A stretch of DNA of 64,000 nucleotides from Hebobacterum sp964559435 (GTDB lineage Bacteria > Armatimonadota > Hebobacteria > Hebobacterales > Hebobacteraceae): positions 43,079 to 107,078 of the forward strand of contig CAZLHI010000008.1 of NCBI GenBank assembly GCA_964559435.1, written 5' to 3'. The notes below the pieces were generated by a model. The model searched no databases. It saw only the letters and a list, made by a program, of their open reading frames with translations, and had not been told where the DNA came from. This document shows, piece after piece, positions 25,118 to 33,480 of this stretch. Positions within the stretch are counted from its first letter, which is position 1. Every line of letters starts with the position of its first letter. The translations under genes were made by a program, and so were the position numbers.

Positions 25118-26011
25118 CTACCCCTTCACCTCGCAGTCGGCCAGCTCCTCCATCGCAAGCACCAGGGCCTGTGTCCCGAGGTCGCCCTTGCCCTTGGCCG
25201 AGAGCGACCTGATCAACTGGTGGATGAGAGCCGTCGCGGGCAGCGGCATCTCGAGTTCGTCCGCGGCGGCGGCGACCAGCCGCAGGTCCTTCTCCTGGAG
25301 GGCGAGCGCGAAGCCGGGAGCCCAGTCGCGTTCGAGCATCTTCGGCCCGTGAAGCTCCATGATCCTCGACGCGGCCAGCCCCGAGCCGACGACCTCCAGG
25401 ACCTTGCGCACATCCAGCCCGGCCTTCGCGGCGAGAGCGAGCGTCTCGCAAACAGCCTGGATGGTGATGACACAGGCGACCTGGTTGCACAGCTTGGCCG
25501 TGTAGCCTGAGCCGTTCTCCCCGAAGTGGACGACGCTCCCCCCCATGACTTCAAGGATCGGCAGGCACTGGTCGAACGTGTTCTTCGGCCCGCCGGCCAT
25601 GATGGAGAGCGTGCCGGCCTCGGCTCCCTGCGGCCCCCCACTCACCGGGCAGTCCAGCATCGGCACGCCCTTGTCGGCGAGCGCCGCCGCCACGCGTCGG
25701 CCCACGCCCGGCGCGATGGTGCTCATCTCGATCAGCACATCTCCCCCGCCGGCCCCGTCGATGACACCGCCCTCACCGAGGACGGCCGCCTCAACATCCG
25801 GCGAATCGGGGACGATTGTGATGATCACACTGCTCTTCCCCGCGACGTCTTGGCATGAGGTCCCGCGCGCCGCGCCCATCTTCACGAGCGGTGCGATCTT
25901 CTCTTCGACGATGTCGTAGACGGCGAGCTGATAGCCTGCCTTCACGAGATTGCTCGCCATGGGCAGACCCATGTGCCCCAGACCGATGAAGCCAATCGAA
26001 GGCTTGTCCAA
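25118..26011 (-). CDS. beta-hydroxyacid dehydrogenase (3-hydroxyisobutyrate / tartronate semialdehyde reductase type)
   Basis: 297 residues. N-terminal dinucleotide fold IGFIGLGHMGLPMASNL, substrate loop DCPVSGGPQGAEAGTLSIM and the catalytic Lys in GYTAKLCNQ. These enzymes interconvert a beta-hydroxyacid and its semialdehyde with NAD(P). The start is a TTG at 26011 set by GGAG in the upstream GAGGAGGTAGGAG. Last gene of the SDR / transketolase operon, 39 bp after the transketolase C-subunit; a role in sugar-acid breakdown is inferred. Confidence 0.88.
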   Translation of the reverse strand: MDKPSIGFIGLGHMGLPMASNLVKAGYQLAVYDIVEEKIAPLVKMGAARGTSCQDVAGKSSVIITIVPDSPDVEAAVLGEGGVIDGAGGGDVLIEMSTIAPGVGRRVAAALADKGVPMLDCPVSGGPQGAEAGTLSIMAGGPKNTFDQCLPILEVMGGSVVHFGENGSGYTAKLCNQVACVITIQAVCETLALAAKAGLDVRKVLEVVGSGLAASRIMELHGPKMLERDWAPGFALALQEKDLRLVAAAADELEMPLPATALIHQLIRSLSAKGKGDLGTQALVLAMEELADCEVKG

Positions 26012-26050
26012 TGCTCCTACCTCCTCAAGCGGTATCTGCTCTCGCCCCGG

Positions 26051-26998
26051 CTAGCTCTTCTGCGCAAGCAGCTCCCTCCCGACCGCGGCGATGTTCTGCG
26101 CCGTGAGGCCGTGCTTCTCCAGCAACTCGTCGGCGAGGCCGGACTCGCCGAATGCGTCGGCCACCCCGATCCGCCGCAGCGGCACGCGTCGGCTTGCCCG
26201 CTCCGCAAGCACCTCGGCGACCGCGCTCCCCAGACCACCGATGATGCTGGCCTCCTCCACGGTGACCACGGCCCCGGTGCGCTCGCAGGAAGCGAGGATC
26301 GCGTCGGCGTCGAGCGGCTTGACCGTGTGGACGTTCAGCACCTCCGCGGACACGCCCTGCTCCTCCAGGAGTTCGGCCGCTTCGAGAGCGCGGCCGAGTA
26401 TGACTCCACAGGCCGCGATGGTGATACCGCCACCCGGCCGGCGGACCTCTGCCTTGCCGATCTCGAAGGCCGCTCCGTTCTCCCGCCAAACCGGCGTTTC
26501 ATACCGGCTCAGCCGCAAGTAGACCGGCCCCTCCCGCTGCGCGGCCGCCCGGGTCGCCAGGCGCGCTTCCTCGGCATCTGACGGGACGACGACGCACATG
26601 TTCGGCAGGCTGCGCATCAATGCGACGTCTAACACCGACTGATGGGTCGCGCCGTCCGGCCCCTGAGTGATGCCCGCGCTGGAGCCGGCCAGCTTCACAC
26701 CAAGCGCCGGCAACGCGACTTGCTGGCGCGTCTGGTCGAAGGTGCGGCCGGCCAGGAAAACGGCAAACGAGTTCGCGAAGGGCACCATACCGCCGAGGGC
26801 CAGCCCCACGGCCGTGCTCACCATGTCCTGCTCGGCGATTCCTATCTCGAAGAAGCGATCCGGGAAGGCCTCTGCAAACGCTGCCGTCCGCGTGGAGCGG
26901 AACAAGTCCGCGTCCACGACGGCCACCCGCGGGTCCTCCGACCCCAGCGCCAGCAGGGCCTCCCCATAGCCGTCACGAGTGCCCTTCAACTCCGACAT
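26051..26998 (-). CDS. transketolase, C-terminal subunit
   Basis: 315 residues carrying the pyrimidine-binding and C-terminal domains of a split transketolase: GIAEQDMVSTAVGLALGG (with the conserved Glu that activates thiamine diphosphate), then ITQGPDGATHQSV, and a C-terminal domain VVTVEEASIIGGLGSAVAE. It pairs with the N-terminal subunit whose stop is 3 bp upstream. Split transketolases are common in bacteria and may act on less usual sugar phosphates. ATG start at 26998. Confidence 0.93.
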   Translation of the reverse strand: MSELKGTRDGYGEALLALGSEDPRVAVVDADLFRSTRTAAFAEAFPDRFFEIGIAEQDMVSTAVGLALGGMVPFANSFAVFLAGRTFDQTRQQVALPALGVKLAGSSAGITQGPDGATHQSVLDVALMRSLPNMCVVVPSDAEEARLATRAAAQREGPVYLRLSRYETPVWRENGAAFEIGKAEVRRPGGGITIAACGVILGRALEAAELLEEQGVSAEVLNVHTVKPLDADAILASCERTGAVVTVEEASIIGGLGSAVAEVLAERASRRVPLRRIGVADAFGESGLADELLEKHGLTAQNIAAVGRELLAQKS

Positions 26999-27001
26999 TC
27001 A

Positions 27002-27850
27002 TCAGCCTCCGAAGGAAGCGATCCTGGCCTCAAGCGCGGCCACCGCCTCGCCGAATTGCTCTTCCGTAACCATCACATTATGGAAGCCCGGCCGTCCCTC
27101 CATGAACGGAACGCCCTTCCCCTTGACCGTTCGCGCGATGATGGCGGCCGGCCGCCCCGTCACCTCCCCAGCCGCGTCGAGCGCCCCGCAGATCTGTCCC
27201 ATGTCGTGGCCGTCGATCTCGAACGTCTCCCAACCGAAGGCCCGCCACTTCTCGGCGAGTGGCTCGATGCTCAGGCGCTCCTCGGTGCGGCCCATCGCCT
27301 GAAGCTCGTTGCGATCGACGAGTGCAGTGAGCGTGTCGAGCTTGTAGTGGGCGGCCGTCATAGCGGCCTCCCACACCTGTCCCTCCTGGCACTCGCCGTC
27401 GCCGAGAAGAACGTACACCCGGTAGCCTCTGCCAGTCGCCCGCCCGGCCAGCGCCATCCCGTTAGCGACGGAGAGTCCCATCCCCAGCGACCCGGTGTTG
27501 GCCTCCAGGCCGCAGGTCTTGCGCATGTCGGGGTGGCCCTGAAGGTTGCTGCCCAGCGTCTTGAGGGTGGCGAGCTCCTCCTCGGGGAAGAAACCACACC
27601 GCGCAAGACACACGTAGAGAGCCGGCACAGCATGTCCCTTGCTCAGCACGAACCGGTCGCGGTCGGGCCAGTCGGGCTCGCACGGGCGGAGGCGGAGCTG
27701 CCGATGATAGAGTGCCACGAGCAGGTCGGTGGCGGACAGCGAGCCGCCGAAGTGGTGGAATTTCCCCGGCCCCATGCATTTGACGATTTGCAGGCGGACT
27801 TCGGCCGCACGCTTCTCCAGTTCCCGCATGCTCACATGTCGGCCGGGCAA
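27002..27850 (-). CDS. transketolase, N-terminal subunit
   Basis: 282 residues with the thiamine-diphosphate motif GDGECQEGQVWEAA ... LVDRNELQ, and HHFGGSLSATDLLVALYH and FVLSKGHAVPALY at the N-terminus. It binds the diphosphate half of the cofactor and needs the next gene for activity. TTG at 27850 is chosen because GGAGGTGAT, nearly a perfect anti-16S match, lies 7 nt upstream; a Met seven codons in lacks this. Second gene of the operon, 27 bp after the SDR. Confidence 0.93.
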   Translation of the reverse strand: MPGRHVSMRELEKRAAEVRLQIVKCMGPGKFHHFGGSLSATDLLVALYHRQLRLRPCEPDWPDRDRFVLSKGHAVPALYVCLARCGFFPEEELATLKTLGSNLQGHPDMRKTCGLEANTGSLGMGLSVANGMALAGRATGRGYRVYVLLGDGECQEGQVWEAAMTAAHYKLDTLTALVDRNELQAMGRTEERLSIEPLAEKWRAFGWETFEIDGHDMGQICGALDAAGEVTGRPAAIIARTVKGKGVPFMEGRPGFHNVMVTEEQFGEAVAALEARIASFGG

Positions 27851-27877
27851 TTCATCACCTCCGCGAGGCTGGACTCG

Positions 27878-28648
27878 TCATATCACAGTCTGTCCCGACA
27901 CTTGAGCTGACGGCCAGATCGCCAGGTCGGTGATCGTCACCCTTGGGGGCCGCGTCACAACGTAGTAGACCGCTTCCGCCACGTCGCCCGCCTTCAGCAT
28001 CGCGGCCCGCCGCTCTGCGCTGGGCACCTCCGGTCTCCGGTCCACGAACGACGTATCGACCTCCCCGGGGCTGATCGCGCATGCGCGGATGCCGTTTCGT
28101 CCTTGCTCGCTGTTTATGGACTCTGTCAGAGACAGCAGCGCCCGTTTTGCCGCGCAGTAGTGCGCGCCTGTGCCCGGAGACACGAGCCGCGAGGCCGTGG
28201 ACACGATGGTGACGATGATGCCGCCCCCGCGATCGAGCATCATCGGCAGGAATGCTTGCACACAGTGAAACACGCCGTTCAGATTGACCGCGATCACCCT
28301 CTCCCACTGCTCCGGCGACATCTCGGCCAGGGTCCGCTCCTTCGTATTGATCCCGGCCGCGTTGACCAGTATGTCCACTCCCCCGAGGGCCGACTTCACC
28401 GCGGCCGCCGCGGCGTCCACTTGGGGACGGTCAGTTATATCAGCGCGACAGACCAAAGGCCCGGCAGATTCCAGCTCGCCGCTCACAACGTCCAACGCGC
28501 TCTCATCGGCGTCCAGAAGCGCGAGCCGTGCCCCGGCCCCTGCCAGCCGCCTCGCGCAGGCCGTTCCGATGCCGCCGGCAGCCCCGACGATCACCGCCAC
28601 TCTTCCTTCGACTGTCTGTGCAAGCTTCGCGCTGCTGTCTTCGCTCAC
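27878..28648 (-). CDS. short-chain dehydrogenase/reductase (SDR)
   Basis: 256 residues. Cofactor motif VGAAGGIGTACARRLAG, NNAG-type segment LVNAAGINTKE, catalytic Ser in VSTASRLVSPGTG and the pair Tyr-x3-Lys in YCAAKRAL. GTG 28648 is preferred: GGGGGC lies upstream, and the longer frame to 28771 is low complexity. First gene of the SDR / transketolase N / transketolase C / hydroxyacid dehydrogenase operon; probably oxidises or reduces a sugar or sugar acid (inference). Confidence 0.88.
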   Translation of the reverse strand: MSEDSSAKLAQTVEGRVAVIVGAAGGIGTACARRLAGAGARLALLDADESALDVVSGELESAGPLVCRADITDRPQVDAAAAAVKSALGGVDILVNAAGINTKERTLAEMSPEQWERVIAVNLNGVFHCVQAFLPMMLDRGGGIIVTIVSTASRLVSPGTGAHYCAAKRALLSLTESINSEQGRNGIRACAISPGEVDTSFVDRRPEVPSAERRAAMLKAGDVAEAVYYVVTRPPRVTITDLAIWPSAQVSGQTVI

Positions 28649-28911
28649 TTTGTGCCCCCGAGAAGGCCTGCACGCTGGAGGCGCTGCCGACACGCTCTCG
28701 GTTCGCCACTCATTCCAGAAAACATGCTGGGACTTCGATTGGGGGGCGCCAGGCCCATGAGACCCGGTCACTAGCGGGTATCGGAGGGCGGCTTCAGCGC
28801 GATGTGGGGCAACTGCGCCTCGGCGCGGGAGAACCTTTCGCCGGCGCGAAGCGTCAAATAGACAGGCGGCAGCCAGCGCGCTGTCGCCCTCTTAGCGGCT
28901 GTGACATAGGC

Positions 28912-28939
28912 TTGACAGGCTGTTCGGCGAACCTATAGG
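28912..28939 (+). promoter_or_regulatory. promoter for the 29-43.7 kb gene run
   Basis: TTGACA (28912-28917), 16-bp spacer, TATAGG (28934-28939). The predicted transcription start near 28946 lies inside the first codons of a longer reading frame and so supports ATG 28975 as the true start. It is the only strong promoter I see before 43.7 kb. Confidence 0.55.
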
Positions 28940-28974
28940 TTGTGGCGAAGCGCCATCTGGCAAGGGGTTGCCTG

Positions 28975-31410
28975 ATGATGAGAAGGCCGCACTCGCTCTT
29001 GCTCCTGCTCGGCTTCGTGTTCGGGTTGACTGCACCGACCACAGCCGCCAGCGCGCAGTCGGTCCAGTGGGATGCCACCCTGGGCTTCGAGGGGGTATAC
29101 AAGGAAGGCGCCTGGACCCCTGTCTTCGTCGACATCTCCAACCAGGGCGACTCGGAGTCCGGAGAGATTCGTCTGCCGATCACTGAGTACGTCGGGACCT
29201 TTGAGCGCGAGCTCATCAGCTACTCGCTGCCGGTGGACATTCCACGCAACTCCAACAAGCGACACGTCCTTTACATTGCATCCGAGCGGCCAGGCAAGAT
29301 CTACCTACGAGTTGGCCGCAAGCAGAGCGAGAAGGAGCTCAGTGCGGAGCATTACGCTGCGCCCGATGATACCCTTGTGGTCATCCTCGGTGGTGATCGC
29401 GGTTTGCTCAGGTTCCTCACCGGCACGCCGGCGGTGCCCCCGTCCGAATTCCGATCCGATACCGACCAGCGTCCGGGGTACGGGACGCCAGCAGGTGACG
29501 AGACATCGGTCTTCCAGGTAGGGCATGCCGACTGGGACGCCTTGCCCGACTCGTGGATCGGCTGGGACGGGGTCAATGCCGTGATCCTCGGCGATGCGGG
29601 CTTTGCGGGCGCGTCGCAGCAGGACCTCGACGCGCTCCTCACATGGGTGCAGTTGGGCGGCACGCTCGTCGTTCCCGGCGGCGCCCAGGCCCCGCAGATG
29701 GCGGCCAGCCCCGTCGGCGGCTTGCTTCCCACCGATGTGAGAGGCACGGCCACCGCGCCGCATCTCGGTGCGCTCGAAACCTGGACCGGACACGCCATCG
29801 ACAGACAGCCGGCCCTCGTCGCCGACGGGCCGACCCATGCGGGCGCATCAGTGCTCTGCGGGTCACGACAGCATCCCCTGGTGGCCGTTCGTCAAGTAGG
29901 CTCCGGTCGCATTGCCATGACATCGTTCGACTTCACCGCCGCCCCGGTGAAGTACTGGGACGGCCAGGCCGCCATGTGGCAGCGTTTGCTGTCTCAAGCT
30001 CCCTCCCCACCATCGCTCACGGTGCGGGCCGAGGCGCAGTCCCCATGGGGCCCGCCTCAACTCACGTTGAGCGGCGCCGCGACCTACACGCCAGCGGCCG
30101 CGCTGCCGCCGTTCTGGCTCCTGCTGGGGTTCCTCGGGGCCTACATCATTGTGCTCGTGCCGGTGAACTACGCCCTTCTGAATCGGATCGACCGGCGCGA
30201 GCTGGCCTGGCTCACCACACCTGCGATAGTGGTCATCTTCACCGTCGGCGCCTATATCGCCGGCTACGGACTCCGCGGCGGGAACATCATCCTCAATCGC
30301 CTCGCCGTCATCGAAGCCGCTGCTGACACAGGTATCGCGCGGGGCCGAGGCTACGTCGGGATCTTCAGCCCCAAGCGTACAAGCTATGAGCTCGCGCTCG
30401 AGCACACCGCCATCGGTGCGCGCGACCTCACGATCAGGCAGGAGCGGACCAGAAGCGCAGCAAGAGTCAGCTACGGCGAGCCCGGAGTCGTGTCCAACAT
30501 CGCCATGAACATGTGGACCTCCCGCGCTTTCGGCGTGGATTTCCTGGCCGACCTGCAGGGCGGCGTTGGCGGATACATCGAGTGGGATGGCTCCGCGCTG
30601 ACGGCATATGTCGAGAATAACACGGGGCTGACGTTGCGGGAGTGCCGCGTGGTGAGGGGCAATGTGCAGGGCAGCAAAAGGAACCTGCGCCCAGGCCAAG
30701 CCGCCACCTGGGCCTTCGGCAAACGGTCCAGCATAGGGGAGCGGAGCTGGAACAGGTTCCGCAGGCACCTGATACCGCCGGAGGAAAAGGAAGGGATGGC
30801 CGAAATCGCCGCCCGCTCGCTCTTCGGCGACACTCCTCATATGCCTCCCGGAGCGTTTTGGCGTGACGTAACCGGGCCTCGCGTTCTGGCTCTGCTGGAC
30901 GCGCCGCTCACGCCCGTGAAACTTAACAGGCGCGGGGTCAAGACGAACGACCTCGCTCTCTTGATTGTTGACTTGCCGCTTCGAATCACCCCGGGGCCTG
31001 GGATTCCGATCCCCGGTTGGATAATCCGCAGGCGGATCATCTCGACCGATGGCTCGGTGGGAAGGGGCGATCCGTGGCATCCGCAACTGGCGATATATGA
31101 GGGCAGCGCAGTGCTCGAATTCCAGGTTCCGTTGAGTGAGAAAGGCAGAGAGGCCCTCGGACTGACGCTATCTCTCTCCGCTGGTCCTGCGCCCGGGCAG
31201 GCCGGCCCGGGAGGCTTGCCCACCCTCGCCGCTTATAACTTCCAGCGCAACTCTTGGGAGTCTTTGCCGGGCGCCGTGCAATCAATCAAGTTCCGGAATC
31301 CAGCCGCGTACATGAGCAGCGACGGGCGCGTTCTCGTCGAGATAGAGGCGCCCCCGGGTGGTGTGTCCGTCAATCAGGCGCAGCTTTTCGCCGAAGTGAA
31401 TGCATACTAG
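28975..31410 (+). CDS. large exported membrane protein heading the ABC/MoxR cluster
   Basis: 811 residues. Signal peptide (RRPHSLLLLLGFVFGLTAPTTA), a beta-rich extracytoplasmic domain, then a segment resembling an amidotransferase-like alpha/beta fold (VVILGGDRGLLRFLTG, ILGDAGFAGASQQDLDALLTWV, GGTLVVPGG) as found in membrane proteins of MoxR/VWA operons. Two membrane helices follow at about 375-430 (PPFWLLLGFLGAYIIVLVPV), then a second beta-rich domain. The gene is 4 bp from the ABC ATPase, so it is cotranscribed. Function unknown. Confidence 0.75.
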   Translation: MMRRPHSLLLLLGFVFGLTAPTTAASAQSVQWDATLGFEGVYKEGAWTPVFVDISNQGDSESGEIRLPITEYVGTFERELISYSLPVDIPRNSNKRHVLYIASERPGKIYLRVGRKQSEKELSAEHYAAPDDTLVVILGGDRGLLRFLTGTPAVPPSEFRSDTDQRPGYGTPAGDETSVFQVGHADWDALPDSWIGWDGVNAVILGDAGFAGASQQDLDALLTWVQLGGTLVVPGGAQAPQMAASPVGGLLPTDVRGTATAPHLGALETWTGHAIDRQPALVADGPTHAGASVLCGSRQHPLVAVRQVGSGRIAMTSFDFTAAPVKYWDGQAAMWQRLLSQAPSPPSLTVRAEAQSPWGPPQLTLSGAATYTPAAALPPFWLLLGFLGAYIIVLVPVNYALLNRIDRRELAWLTTPAIVVIFTVGAYIAGYGLRGGNIILNRLAVIEAAADTGIARGRGYVGIFSPKRTSYELALEHTAIGARDLTIRQERTRSAARVSYGEPGVVSNIAMNMWTSRAFGVDFLADLQGGVGGYIEWDGSALTAYVENNTGLTLRECRVVRGNVQGSKRNLRPGQAATWAFGKRSSIGERSWNRFRRHLIPPEEKEGMAEIAARSLFGDTPHMPPGAFWRDVTGPRVLALLDAPLTPVKLNRRGVKTNDLALLIVDLPLRITPGPGIPIPGWIIRRRIISTDGSVGRGDPWHPQLAIYEGSAVLEFQVPLSEKGREALGLTLSLSAGPAPGQAGPGGLPTLAAYNFQRNSWESLPGAVQSIKFRNPAAYMSSDGRVLVEIEAPPGGVSVNQAQLFAEVNAY

Positions 31411-31413
31411 CGG

Positions 31414-32352
31414 GTGCAACCGATGATCGAGCTGAGAGGACTGACGAAGAAGTTCGGCAGCTTGGTGGCCGTCAACGACCTGTCCTTCCGGATCGAGCGG
31501 GGCGATGCCTTCGGCTTCGTCGGTCCCAACGGGGCCGGCAAGACGACGACCATCAGGATGCTGGCCACGCTTCTGCAGCCGGACGGCGGGACGGGAAGCG
31601 TCAACGGCCATGACGTGGTCAAAGAGCCGGAGGCGGTCCGCGCCTGCGTCGGGTACATGCCGGACTTCTTCGGCGTCTACGACGACATGAAGGTCTGGGA
31701 GTACCTGGACTTCTTCGCCGCTGCCTACCGCGTCCCGCCGAGCAAGCGGGGTCATCTCATCCGCGACGTGCTGGAGCTCACCGACCTGACCGACAAACGG
31801 GAGGAGTACGTGGATGCGCTCTCGCGCGGCATGAAGCAGCGCCTGTGCCTGGCCAAGACTCTGGTGCACGACCCGGAGGTGCTCCTGCTGGACGAGCCGG
31901 CCTCCGGCCTCGATCCCCGCGCCCGCATCGAGATTCGCGAGCTGCTTCAGGAACTGGTCAAGATGGACAAGACGATCCTCATCTCCTCCCACATCCTCCC
32001 CGAGCTGTCCGAGTTGTGCAACAAGATCGGCATCATCGAGGGCGGCAGGCTGGTGCTGGCCGGGGATGTGAAGGAGATCGCGGCCCAGCTCGCCGGCGGG
32101 CTGAGACTCATCATCCGCACCGGCAACCGGCTTCAAGAGGCGTGCCAGTTCCTCGCGGCCTGTCCGGACATCGCCGCCGCCGAACTGGGCGAGGACGGAT
32201 GCATCGAGTGTGTCTACAAGGGCGCCGAAGGCCGGCACCATTCAATCCTCACGGCTCTGGTGCAGGCCGGCTTTCAGGTCCAGTCTTTCTCCGAGGAGGC
32301 CACCAATCTGGAGATGCTCTACATGAGGCTGACTCGCGGAGTGGGTTCCTGA
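31414..32352 (+). CDS. ABC transporter ATP-binding protein (ABC-2 exporter type)
   Basis: 312 residues. Walker A GPNGAGKTT (residues 37-45), signature LSRGMKQRLCLAKTL, Walker B VLLLDEPASGLDP and an H-loop in ISSHILPELSELC. The domain after about residue 220 is the dimer-type extension of NatA/CcmA-like ATPases. GTG 31414 or the ATG three codons on (31423) could start it. Its TGA overlaps the ATG of the permease, indicating coupling. It powers the two permeases that follow. Confidence 0.93.
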   Translation: MQPMIELRGLTKKFGSLVAVNDLSFRIERGDAFGFVGPNGAGKTTTIRMLATLLQPDGGTGSVNGHDVVKEPEAVRACVGYMPDFFGVYDDMKVWEYLDFFAAAYRVPPSKRGHLIRDVLELTDLTDKREEYVDALSRGMKQRLCLAKTLVHDPEVLLLDEPASGLDPRARIEIRELLQELVKMDKTILISSHILPELSELCNKIGIIEGGRLVLAGDVKEIAAQLAGGLRLIIRTGNRLQEACQFLAACPDIAAAELGEDGCIECVYKGAEGRHHSILTALVQAGFQVQSFSEEATNLEMLYMRLTRGVGS

Positions 32353-33446
32353 TGAGCGAAGTGCTCGAAGCAGGTCTATATCGGGCTCTGCGCTTCAATC
32401 CCTGCGTCGTCATCAACGAGCTCCGCACGCGGATGCGGGGATGGCGCCCCTTCATCGTGCTCTTGGCCTACGCCGCCATCGCTTCGACCGCCGCGCTCAT
32501 TGCGTTGCTGCCTCTCGTACTGGAGCAGCAATACCTCGGCCGGAGCGCGGTCGAGTTCGGCCGGACGACCTTCGCCGCGCTCGCCCACACGCAGCTCACG
32601 CTTATCCTGCTGATCGTGCCAGCCTATGCCGCGGGCGCCATCACGATGGAGCGGGAGAAGCGCACCTTGGAGATGCTTCGCACCAGCCTGGTGAGTGCCT
32701 CCGATGTCGTCACCGGAAAGCTCCTGGTCATACTCGCCTTCGGGCTGATCCTTCTGCTCACATCCCTGCCGGTGGCCTCTTGGTCCATCCTTCTGGGCGG
32801 CGTAGCTCCGGAAGAGGTCCTCTACATCTATAGCTATCTCTTTCTCGTCGCTTTCTTCGCGGCCGCGCTGGGCATGCTGTACTCCGTCCGGCTAAAGCGC
32901 TCCATGGCAGCCGTTGTGGCAACCTACGGAACGCTCATAACGACCGGCGTGCTTGCGCTCGTCGTGCCCATGATCGTGGCGGAGATCCTGCTCGGAGGCG
33001 CTTCCTCCAACCCGGCAATCGGTCGCGAGGCCGCCGTGTACGTCCTGCTCACACTATCTGCCACAGCAGGCTGGATCGTGTTCTTCGTCGTTCGAGCGGC
33101 GGCGGAGCGGCTGCTGGGGAAGCCCCGGCGCCGGCTGGCCGTGGCGCTCGGCCTGTTGCTGGCCCTCGCGCTCCTTGGTCTGGCAATTCTTCCGAACGGG
33201 CCCCTCGTGCGCGCAGTCGCGCAGGTGAGCGTGACAGCCTTCGTGATCATCAATCCTTACGCCGCACTGTCTGCTCTGATGGATGGGGAGATCACCCAGT
33301 TCATCATCCTTGGGCCGTCCGGCGTCGGCCGAGGCGCTACGGGGTTCGGTTTGCAGTTGTGGACCATCATCTGCGGCTTCTTCCTGCTGTTCGCAGTCGC
33401 GCTGTGGACGGCGGCCATCTCGGGCTTCGCACGCCGAACCGAATGA
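32352..33446 (+). CDS. ABC-2 type permease
   Basis: 364 residues, about eight hydrophobic segments. Typical ABC-2 organisation: cytoplasmic start with RFNPCVVINELRTRMRG, first helices, then the membrane-proximal motif GAITMEREKRTLEMLRTS, which is diagnostic for ABC-2 permeases. The start overlaps the ATPase stop (TGATG). It pairs with the second permease to form the pore. Substrate unknown. Confidence 0.88.
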   Translation: MSEVLEAGLYRALRFNPCVVINELRTRMRGWRPFIVLLAYAAIASTAALIALLPLVLEQQYLGRSAVEFGRTTFAALAHTQLTLILLIVPAYAAGAITMEREKRTLEMLRTSLVSASDVVTGKLLVILAFGLILLLTSLPVASWSILLGGVAPEEVLYIYSYLFLVAFFAAALGMLYSVRLKRSMAAVVATYGTLITTGVLALVVPMIVAEILLGGASSNPAIGREAAVYVLLTLSATAGWIVFFVVRAAAERLLGKPRRRLAVALGLLLALALLGLAILPNGPLVRAVAQVSVTAFVIINPYAALSALMDGEITQFIILGPSGVGRGATGFGLQLWTIICGFFLLFAVALWTAAISGFARRTE

Positions 33447-33480
33447 CCTCGGGAACCCGGAGGAGCTCCCGGATCGGGAC

